From Hermatobates lingyangjiaoensis (taxonomy: Eukaryota; Arthropoda; Insecta; Hemiptera; Hermatobatidae): a DNA stretch of 64,000 bases. Below are positions 56,666 to 64,000 of the stretch, piece by piece. The translations under genes and the position numbers were made by a program. The stretch's first letter is position 1, and each line of letters begins with the position of its first letter. The stretch covers positions 1,684,001-1,748,000 of the forward strand of contig JAPFBL010000119.1 of NCBI GenBank assembly GCA_026182355.1, in the 5' to 3' direction. The notes beneath the pieces are model-generated. The model worked only from the letters and a program-made list of their open reading frames with translations, was not told the origin of the DNA and did not search any database.

Positions 56666-57589
56666 TTTATACAGTAATAAACATAGAAACATGTTCTCAA
56701 TGTTTCATAATTATATTACTCATAATTTCATAATTATAAATGTTAATAATTACAACGTATATTATTGTTTTAATTAAACAATTCTTGATTCAGTGCTAAG
56801 TTTTAACTATAACACTGTTAAGTCCCACTGAATCACTTTATTTATCCATTCAAGACACAGTTGATCCGGGCGGATGTCGCCTCCACTGAATTGTTTCTGA
56901 TCTGTTGGTAGACATTCACAAGGAAGCAAACGTGCTTTAACTATTTAAATAGATTGCACATAGTTATTTCTCATACAGTATTCGTCACACTTATTAAATA
57001 TTAACTAGGAGAACTATTACTATTTTCAACAGGAAATTGTTTGTCTTTAAATTTTAAAATTAGTTTTAGAAGAAGAGTAATTGTTTATTATTTCACCATT
57101 GAAAGTAAAATTGAGGAAATCATAATCATTTAGAATCTTATTGCATGATATGTTGCTTTCTGCGTTTGCCTGGTTGCTGTCCACCTTCAAAACAACTGAC
57201 CTAGGTTTCTCATTTTTTGATTAGGTACTATTATAAGTGTGTTGTTCCTATCACACGCATAACAGATATGTTATGACATATCATAACAAAAATAATGTTA
57301 ATAATATATCCTATTACTCTACTTTCAATAACCATTGACTTAACTGTTATGTCTATCTGTGTGGCATTCAGTTAAAATGATTGTGTAGCGTCTATCTCTT
57401 TATATTATTAATGTCTCTTCAATATGACCTTTAAGTCTTTGATTCAGGGTTCGTCCTGCTGGGTTCGTCCACTATATTTGCCTACCACCTTTATACGTAT
57501 TTCATAATAATACGTATTATAAGCATAACTGCAAGCTTAGAGCATCCATTGCTTTTAAGCAGCACACATAATGGTGAACAGATTGGTTC

Positions 57590-57770
57590 CTTGTATTGAA
57601 AAATCACCGACCTTAAAAGCATCTTCGATGCAGAAGCCGCTCTGGATTAAAATATAATTTTATTCAAAATGATTGGTTGCCTTACACATATAAATTATTG
57701 GTAAACCAATCAGGTTTATATAACCAATTATATAACCAATCAATCTTTATATATATATATATATATATAA
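57590..57770 (+). pseudogene. Decayed PLE head ending near (TA)n
   Basis: In frames differing by one base it reads NRLVPCIEK, then KSIFDAEAALD, then NIIFIQNDWLPYTYKL-like residues. This parallels PLE-1 KKVVNAESALLFNNVCLDED then LLPTYTNI. About 45 bp of ACCAATC-type repeats follow before the (TA)n at 57752-57770. It might be the head of the PLE-3 family lying just downstream. Confidence 0.6.
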
Positions 57771-57876
57771 CAGATTCAATAATATATCGACCGTTTGATA
57801 GAATAGGTGTGTTCTCTAGAGTAAATGTTCTATAGACAACAATTAGTATAGTTAGGTAAATTGTAAATATAAGAGA

Positions 57877-57892
<16 letters not shown>
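57769..57892 (+). repeat. Family H repeat between TA tracts
   Basis: Begins AACAGATTCAATAATATATC as at 31498, and contains an inverted pair GTGTTCTCT / AGAGAACAC. (TA)n lies on both sides (57752-57768, 57893-57913). There is no ribozyme core. Confidence 0.6.
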
Positions 57893-57913
<21 letters not shown>

Positions 57914-57916
<3 letters not shown>

Positions 57917-58034
57917 ATTTCACATAAACACGTGAAATAACAATCAATGATCAAACCACAATAAGAAAATGGGAAAACAAGACTAAGATCTTTCAACCGT
58001 AACAAACAGTCTTCGTCAGAGTCAAAAACCCAAC
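57914..58034 (-). repeat. Family A repeat = inverted left pseudo-LTR of PLE-3
   Basis: A full minus-oriented arm from AAGATTTCACATAAACACGT to GTCAAAAACCCAAC, starting at (TA)n. With the + copy at 59389-59518 it brackets the PLE-3 ORF as an inverted pair. This places family A as the terminal repeat of this PLE. Confidence 0.75.
57970..58032 (-). ncRNA. Hammerhead ribozyme-like motif (family A)
   Basis: Minus CTGACGA, GAAA, AGATCT and GACT/AGTC are intact. Stem II has one substitution (AGACTG against CGGTT), which weakens it. Confidence 0.55.
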
Positions 58035-58064
58035 GAATGTACGAATTTACGAATTTACGAATGT
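58033..58064 (+). repeat. Four 8-bp repeats at the PLE-3 5' truncation
   Basis: ACGAATGT, ACGAATTT, ACGAATTT, ACGAATGT in a row. The last unit is native PLE coding sequence (the TNV of FTNVPV), so the first three look like slippage copies made at the truncation point. Confidence 0.7.
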
Positions 58065-59233
58065 ACCTGTAACTGATCTGTTGAGCTTACTCCAGGAGGA
58101 ATTAATTAATTATTCCCTTCCCCTTCCATCTACCACTATAATAGAGTTAATTAAGGTATGTGTGGTAGATTGTCATTTGCAATTTGAAAATAATTACTAT
58201 ATTAAAAAATTTGGTCTTGCTATGGGTAACTGTTTATCCCCCCTCCTAAGTAATTTATATATGGAGTTTTTTGAGAGTAAAATGTTAAGCTCAATTTTGC
58301 CCAAAAATGTTAAATGGTATAGATATGTTGACGATATTCTTTGTATTTGTCCCAATTCTTTAAATAAAGTTGATTTCCTAACAAAATTGAATTCATTAGT
58401 GCCAACAATCAAATTCACAATGGAAGAAGAAATAAGTGGTAATTTGCCCTTCTTAGATGTCCTGATCCATAGGTTACCTAATGAGTTACGCTTTAGTGTA
58501 TATAGAAAACCTATATGTACTTGCATATGTTCACTTTTTTTCTTCGCATCCAAAAAATGTTAAAATTTCTGTTTTTAGAAATATGTTTTTGAGGGCGTTA
58601 AGAGTTTGCTCCCCTGAATTCCTTAATGAAGAGATTAATAACATTAGGTCAATTGCCCTTTCATTAAAATACCCCTCTTCTTATATCGATTTAGCTTTGA
58701 AGGGTGCGAAAAAAACTTTCTCTAATACTTCAACAGAGCCCCCTTTATTATCAAATTCTATAGTTTTGCCATACCACGAATCATTGGACCCCCTTCCAAG
58801 ATTAGCCAAACAACTTGATTTTAATATAGTGTTTTCTAATCGTAATAACGTGGGTAACATGTTAATAAAAAACTCTCCCAGCGAATTGGAGTCCGCTGGT
58901 ATTTATAAAATACCGTGCAAAAATTGCCATAAAATTTATATTGGTCAAACTGGTAAATCATTAAAAACACGTGTAAAACAACACCAATATAACGTAAGTA
59001 GACAGGAAAAAAGTAGTGCCTTATTCTGGCATATAAAAAATGAAAATCATCATATTGATTGGACAGGAGCTAAATTTATTACCTATGAAAAATCAATGTT
59101 GTTAAGAAATATTATTGAATCGTCTCTAATTAAATTTAATAGATCAAATATTATAAACATTAGTAACGGTCTCTTCAAACTTGATACTTTCGTCACGAGG
59201 GCAATAGCCTCTTCAAAGAGGGTTGACAGCTAG
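58035..59233 (+). pseudogene. PLE-3 reverse transcriptase/GIY-YIG, 5'-truncated and frameshifted
   Basis: The coding match starts at FTNVPV, just after motif A, whose aspartate is missing. It continues with GLAMGNCLSPLLSNLY (motif B), RYVDDIL (motif C) and LPFLDVLI. A one-frame shift near 58511-58545, after VYRKP, moves to AYVHFFSSHPKNVK. The second frame runs to the stop at 59233 and holds the GIY-YIG nuclease: AGIYKIPCKNCHKIYIGQTG, then KSLKTRVKQH, and IESSLIKFNR with the conserved Glu. The GIY, YIG, Arg and Glu positions are all present, more canonical than in PLE-1. It is a distinct family, inactive through truncation and frameshift. Inverted family A repeats flank it. Confidence 0.9.
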
Positions 59234-59520
59234 CGGATAGTTTTTTACTTTTTCTTACTGTACTCCTTTGTTTCCCCAAACATCCCTTTCTGGACATTAG
59301 TCCTTTCCTGCACTTTCACCCTTTTAAAATACCACTCTTCTCTCCCACTCTTCTCAACTCCTCACCAGAAGTTTTCTGCATCTAGTGTTCAGTTGGGTTT
59401 TTGACTCTGACGAAGACCGCTTGTTACGGTTGAAAGATCTTAGTCTTGTTTTCCCATTTCTTATTGTGGTTTGATCATTGATTGTTATTTGACGTGTTTA
59501 TGTGAAAGCCTTTTATATAA
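59234..59520 (+). repeat. PLE-3 3' UTR and family A right pseudo-LTR
   Basis: 155 bp of pyrimidine-rich 3' UTR (CCCTTT, CTCCCACTC) lead to a complete + family A unit from CAGTTGGGTTTTTGACTCTG to GTGTTTATGTGAAAGCCTTT, followed by TATATAATAATAATATAT. It is the only place where family A is seen attached to a PLE reading frame. Confidence 0.75.
59395..59455 (+). ncRNA. Hammerhead ribozyme motif (family A, reference copy)
   Basis: Core CTGACGA is at 59407-59413 and GAAA at 59432-59435. Stem I: GACT (59403-59406) with AGTC (59442-59445), then an internal loop of U-rich strands, then GGG (59395-59397) with CCC (59453-59455). Stem II: ACCG/CGGT closing a 7-nt loop, with a bulged G near the core and an A-T base pair. 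Stem III: the self-complementary AGATCT (59435-59440). Predicted cleavage after T59441. The proximal/distal stem I with an internal loop fits natural hammerheads that use tertiary contacts. Confidence 0.7.
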
Positions 59521-59524
59521 TAAT

Positions 59525-61755
59525 AATATATAATTTGTGATCTTTAATTGATATTCCCTAAACATCTAGTAAATAGAAAAAGTTATCATTGGCATTTTAT
59601 TCTTATTAGAAACATTTCTGACTTTTGCGGTAAAATAACTTTTCAGCATTTCCATTCCATTCTTCCATTAATTGAGTAGAGTTACAAATGGTTAGAAAAT
59701 GTGTAGTAAGTAAAAATAAAATTTCAAAAAAGGAGATATCATAATTTTTTTTATGGTAATGAAAGACAAATTATAGATTTTCAGTGAAAAGGGATATATT
59801 TTGAGGTTAGGTGAGGTAGTTAAGGTGTTGAAGCAGGCTTTTAAACGTCTTTCGCCTTAATCTTAATATTTGCATAATCCAAATTTAGTGGGTAACTCCT
59901 CTTGACCAACCATAGCCACTTTCATTTCTTAATGCAATCTCACTTTCTTGTTTTAATTTCTCTCTGAAACACTTTTATACTTTTAAAAAGGATAAAAGAA
60001 AAAAAAATAGTCAAAATACATGAGAGCCTATAATTTAAATAAATTAGAGCGGATTTATTAGTCTGTAAATTTTAATCGTATAACTTAAACTACTAATTTC
60101 TGAAAGTCAGTTTTTTTTTTTTTTTAGCCAAGGAAATAAAACGTATAAAGGTGTAAAATTTCTTTGTTTTAACTTTTCGAAGAGATCATAGAATAGTTGT
60201 ATCTATGTTAATGTATAACACAGTCAACAGACCTTTTGGGTAGAAGATGGTCGGTAATTTTCACGGTCTTTTTCTGAACTTTTTTAAAGATAATTTTTGT
60301 TACAAGTATATATTAGTTTCTATATATAGAAGTATTTTGTTTTCCTCTGAAGCACTTCCTCTACTTGGTAGAAGTTTATTACGATAGTTACCATTTTCAT
60401 ATAACATGTGAATATAAATAAAAGGAAACATTTCAAAATTAGTAAATGTGTATATATGATAAAAATGAACATCCAAATAAATAACCAAATTGAGGTAAAA
60501 TGTACAATAGTAAACGGGCATGAAACGTATCCAAGTGAACATCAGTTTGCTGAAATGGTTGAGTCAAAGGAATGTAACACTGGGCTCGCTCATAATGTAT
60601 ATTATTTATGCATAGGCGGATATTTTTTTTAAATAAATTTAGTTCAGTTTTGTTTGTCAAAATAATAAGCCAGTTAAATACAAATATTACTCATGTTTGT
60701 AGAAAATGATGTCTCAAGTAATCCAGAAGTGGCAATCAAAAAGGAGATGACCTTGTTCTTGAACACTCATGTTGTTACACGAACATAGAGCCCACATAGT
60801 ATTAAATAATGAAGTGGTTGCACGTGCCAAGATATAACTGAACACAGAAGTTGTTACAATTTTATAGAACAGAAACAGTTTTGGAACTGAAGTTATTAAC
60901 TCCACTTGATTATTAAAACTGGTTCTAAAATATTAGGAACTTATGCTACAATATTTTAATATATCTAGAGATATTATTAATCAAATTACTTTTAATAGTT
61001 CAATAAGAGTTATATTTTTTTAAAAAAATATATGGATTAAGTACCAAGTAACTAATTAGAAGTGATAGCTGGAGAATCAGAATACAATGAAATAATTTTC
61101 TGTATAATAAATTAGAAAATAAGTTCGACTGGTAATGAAAGTCAATCTCTCGAGTCCATTCACATTTATTGTGCCCTACAGCTCTTAGACCTGTAAAAAA
61201 TTAAGGTCAAACTATGGGACATTAAGTACTAAGCCTGTAGTCAATATCATCAAGAGCTCTTTCAAGCATGCCTTTTCCATTCGGTTTGAGCGTAAAACAT
61301 AACAGATTCAGCTGTGAAATCCTTCTGACATTAAGAGATTTCACCGGTTTTCACCGCAATGTATTGATGGAATGACAGAATAATGAAGTGTTGGGTGTCC
61401 ATTCGACACGACCAATTTTGTGGCTAACATTCATGTAAAAAGGAAAACCGTTCATGCTGATGGACTGTAATGGTAAGGAAACAGAAAACAATTTTTCTCC
61501 ATTATTCTGAGAAGGTATTATTAAAATTATTGCTAATTACTAGTAATTGTAGCAAAGTATTACAACGCAATTGAAATTGTCATGGCCATTATATTGAAAT
61601 CGAGCTACTGCATTGTAAAGTTTTTTTGCAATAAAAAAATACCAAGGTAATAACGGATATTCATATTAATAATGAAACTTATATATTATTGTCATGTTAT
61701 TGTAATTTTTGTTGATCTAGTGCTGAAGATTATTGACGATACGTTGGCTTAAAGG
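59525..61755. other. Intron sequence, nothing recognised
   Basis: AT-rich. Overlapping short open frames at 60300-60900 on both strands show no family. Confidence 0.45.
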
Positions 61756-61762
61756 TGTATTA

Positions 61763-62077
61763 GGTTAGGTTAGGTTGCAGGGGCAATCCCACAAGGGAAC
61801 ACACTTAGGCCGAGCATTGGCCCTTTATGATACCACACAATAAACATTCTACAGTGGGAGTCTTAAATTTTGCCGAACTCAAGTGTATTTAGAGTAGGGA
61901 TCATTAACGAGTACCTGACATCGTACGGGACCGACAGTTTAACGTCCTTCTCCGAGGGACGACGTGCTCAGATTTATTCACCTCCCACATGAATAAATCG
62001 AGGGCCAGGTGGGGATCGAACCCTGGTCCTATCAGCTCAGAGGCGAGCACGTAACCACTGAGCTAACCTGACCCCCT
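61763..62077 (-). mobile_element. tRNA-derived SINE with perfect 14-bp target duplication
   Basis: Minus orientation. tRNA-like head at right: AGGTTAGCTCAGTGGTTACG (A box), then CAGGGTTCGATCCCC (B box). A body of about 200 bp has GACGTTAAACTGTCGG and CCAATGCTCGGCCTAAGTGT. Tail GGTTAGGTTAGG adjoins the left duplication. TTAAAGGTGTATTA occurs at 61749-61762 and again at 62078-62091, a perfect target-site duplication. An internal Pol III promoter is expected. It needs a partner LINE for mobility. Confidence 0.9.
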
Positions 62078-62171
62078 TTAAAGGTGTATTACTGTTTATG
62101 CAGGATCAAAATTTGATAAAGAAGGAAAAATAGTGTTCAATATATATGCGATCAGACAAAAAAAAACATTG

Positions 62172-62174
<3 letters not shown>

Positions 62175-62218
<44 letters not shown>
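62175..62218. repeat. (TA)n microsatellite
   Basis: Left boundary of a G-type module. Confidence 0.9.
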
Positions 62219-62224
<6 letters not shown>

Positions 62225-62338
62225 ATTGACACAAAGAACACTCAGAAATGAAACAGAAACTCACTACTATATTTCGATGTCGGCGTCATCAGGAAGATAG
62301 AAACGAATCACTCCGCAGGCAGGCAGACAACGACTCAG

Positions 62339-62342
<4 letters not shown>
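62219..62342 (-). repeat. G-type hammerhead-like module between (TA)n tracts
   Basis: A ~120-bp insert. On the minus strand CTGATGA (62291-62285), then CGCCGACATC, then GAAATATAGTAGTGAGTTTC. It resembles 52285-52375 and 51293-51407. Stem II pairs poorly here (CGCC/ATC). It is flanked by TA on both sides. Confidence 0.55.

Positions 62343-62400
<58 letters not shown>
62343..62400. repeat. (TA)n microsatellite
   Basis: About 29 TA units between a G module and a family A palindrome. Confidence 0.9.
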
Positions 62401-62404
<4 letters not shown>

Positions 62405-62664
62405 GATTTCACATAAACATGTAAAATAACAATCAATGATCAAACCACAATAAGAAAATGGGAAAACAAGACCAAGATCCCTCAACCGCAACAAGCGGTC
62501 CTCGTCAGAGTCAAAAACCCAACTCGTCAGAGTCAAAACCCAGTTGGGTTTTTGACTCCGACGAGGACCGCTTGTTGCGGTTGAGGGATCTTGGTCTGGT
62601 TTTCCCATTTTCTTATTGTTTTGATCATTTGTTTGATCATTGGTTTGATTATTCGTTTGATCAT

Positions 62665-62666
<2 letters not shown>
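62401..62666. repeat. Family A palindrome with arm-symmetric A-to-G changes
   Basis: Minus arm 62401-62523 and + arm 62543-62640 mirror each other around 62533. Relative to all other family A copies both arms share the same five substitutions, each A to G in element sense. They destroy the ribozyme core (GAAA to GAGG). The right end has acquired TTTGATCATTGGTTTGAT repeats before the next (TA)n. Confidence 0.8.

Positions 62667-62709
<43 letters not shown>
62667..62709. repeat. (TA)n microsatellite
   Basis: Shared boundary of two adjacent family A palindromes. Confidence 0.9.
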
Positions 62710-62710
<1 letters not shown>

Positions 62711-62936
62711 CTTCTTATTTCTCACAATAAAAAATGGGGGAAAAAAAAGACTAAGATCTTTCAACCGTAACAAGCGGTCTTCGTCAGAGAAGACCGCTGA
62801 CGACCTCTAACGAAAACCGCTTGTTACTGTTGAAAGATCTTAGACTTCTTTTCCCATTTCTTTTTGTGGTTCGATCATTGATTGTTATTTCACGTGTTTA
62901 TATGAAATCTTTATATATATATATATATATATATAT
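62710..62936. repeat. Family A palindrome with (TA)n
   Basis: Minus arm 62711-62790 with an intact hammerhead core (62745-62795, minus). The + arm 62795-62911 has CTAACGA (G5 changed) but intact GAAA. The right end is GTGTTTATATGAAATCTT, then (TA)n 62912-62936. The spacer between arms holds a scrambled repeat of AGACCGCTGACGACC. Confidence 0.75.
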
Positions 62937-62973
62937 TCACAGATAAAACGAAATACGATCCAAACTGGACACA

Positions 62974-63918
62974 ATACGAGTTCGAGATTAACAAAGAGCA
63001 ACACACAAAGTAGGGAAACACACTTACAGACTCAAATTTTCGGGTAATCCGTCTTCAGGAGAAAAGAGAATGGGAGACCAAGCACGTTGTATGCGCAACG
63101 GCAAGTAACCAACCCGGCAACCGCCAGCGCTGTCAACCGTACCCGGTCGTAAAGTATAGAATTAGGAGAAGATATAAACAGAAACTCAGATAAGCAGTAC
63201 TGGTTAGGTAAAACTATAAATAGGTGAAAAATTATAAACAATATAAGAAAAAACAAACTATAAAAAACAAAAATAATGATAGAGAAAAGAAGAAAAAAAT
63301 AAATAAATAAATAAAAATAAATACAATACAAAAAACTTGCATTGGTTGTTTTAGTAAATAAAAGATAGAGACTGAATAAAAGGGTAAGTATGGGAAACTA
63401 GTTAAGAATAAGAATTTAGAAAAATAAAAATATTATTTTTAATAATATTTATTATTAGAATTTAGAAAAAATTTTATTTTTCTAAATTCTTATTCTTAAC
63501 TAGTTTCCCATACTTACCCTTTTATTCAGTCTCTATCTTTTATTTACTAAAACAACCAATGCAAGTTTTTTGTATTGTATTTATTTTTATTTATTTATTT
63601 ATTTTTTTCTTCTTTTCTCTATTATTATTTTTGTTTTTTATAGTTTGTTTTTATCTTATATTGTTTATAATTTTTCACCTATTTATAGTTTTACCTAACC
63701 AGTACTGCTTTTCTGTTTATATCTTCTCCTAATTCTATACTTTAAGACCGGGTACGGTTGACAGCGCTGGCGGTTGCCGGGTTGGTTACTTGCCGTTGCG
63801 CCTACAACGTGCTTGGTCTCCCATTCTCTTTTCTCCTGAAGACGGATTACCCAAAAATGAGTCTGTAAGTGTGTTTCCCTACTTTGTGTGTTGCTCTTTG
63901 TTAATCTCGAACTCGTAT
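62974..63918. repeat. Family E/F long palindrome, 945 bp, arms about 455 bp
   Basis: The left arm starts ATACGAGTTCGAGATTAAC and the right arm ends with its complement before a TA run (63916-63931). Mirror centre about 63446; the spacer is about 40 bp of TA/TTA sequence. The arms differ by scattered substitutions and one 7-bp insertion (CTCAGAT near 63186). There is no ORF on either strand. On the left, (TA)n ends at 62936, so 37 bp lie outside the arm. Confidence 0.9.
63025..63065 (-). ncRNA. Hammerhead-like motif (E/F), left arm
   Basis: Minus CTGAAGA (63058-63052), short stem II around ATTA, GAAA (63041-63038), self-complementary AATT stem III, T cleavage base, and CTC/GAG stem I. In the right arm (CTGAAGA at 63836-63842) the GAAA is replaced by CAAA, so only the left arm looks competent. 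Confidence 0.55.
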
Positions 63919-63931
63919 ATATATATATATA

Positions 63932-64000
63932 CTGATGTAGCTTCTCGACCACTGATTTATCCAGATTCAGAGCAAGGGTTCTCGAGGATTTTGGTCAATA
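63932..64000. other. Intron sequence to window end
   Basis: Unassigned; too short to judge. Confidence 0.3.

Noticed and set aside
61761..61776. TTAGG repeats as an interstitial telomere
   Set aside because: Only two to three units and always at the end of a SINE; explained as its tail.

Overview
This is an AT-rich eukaryotic window, almost certainly arthropod nuclear DNA. It lies almost entirely inside one or two very long introns of a calpain-family gene on the + strand. Two conserved exons can be read, 2354-2493 and 53575-53644, both with consensus splice sites and compatible phase. They are separated by a 51-kb intron, and the gene runs off both ends. The SINE tails carry TTAGG, the arthropod telomere unit, and a nuclear copy of mitochondrial 12S/16S rRNA (about 28490-29240) looks arthropod. 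My guess is a chelicerate such as a horseshoe crab, but the sequence alone does not prove it.

The dominant content is Penelope-like retroelements (PLEs) and short repeats that appear to derive from them. The largest insertion (7770-17141) is a compound array of one PLE family, PLE-1. It has an inverted 5'-truncated copy, a second 5'-truncated copy in + orientation, two complete head-to-tail copies with an exact 2723-bp period and intact 819-aa RT/GIY-YIG ORFs, and a terminal head fragment. It is bounded by (TA)n on both sides. Each 263-bp spacer carries a hammerhead-ribozyme-like core about 60 bp upstream of the start codon. A second PLE (58035-59233, frameshifted and 5'-truncated) lies between inverted copies of another hammerhead-bearing repeat (family A). 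N-terminal head fragments of several other PLE families occur at 17 kb, 31 kb, 33 kb, 50 kb and 57 kb.

Three properties recur. (1) The 3' end of a PLE copy lies inside the 5' end of its own ORF, at codons for a conserved 'FN..C..E.LLP.(Y/F)TNI' motif, and joins (TA)n or (CA)n directly. (2) Short repeats of several families (A, B/G, C, D, E/F, H) are usually bounded by (TA)n, are often palindromic, and in A, D, E/F and the PLE-1 spacers contain a minimal hammerhead whose stem III is a self-complementary 4-6 nt sequence. (3) These modules are strung like beads on (TA)n tracts in clusters at 17.1-18.0, 33.2-34.9, 40.8-41.2, 51.3-53.0, 57.6-59.5 and 62.2-63.9 kb. I read this as a PLE-driven system of ribozyme-bearing, (TA)n-targeting autonomous and non-autonomous elements. 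PLEs with hammerheads are known. The palindromic beads, the common ORF/3'-end junction and an arm-symmetric A-to-G set at 62.4-62.7 kb are the points I find most worth checking.

Other contents: three good copies and several worn copies of a tRNA-derived SINE (one with a perfect 14-bp target duplication), a pogo-like MITE, fragments of two non-LTR retrotransposons (Jockey-like at 46.8-47.3 kb, another LINE C-terminus at 36.1-36.3 kb), an unclassified three-copy direct repeat (41.6-44.2 kb), a minisatellite (45.4-45.95 kb), a GC-richer degenerate repeat block (20.7-21.6 kb) and many microsatellites. Apart from the calpain exons and the PLE ORFs I see no convincing protein-coding sequence.
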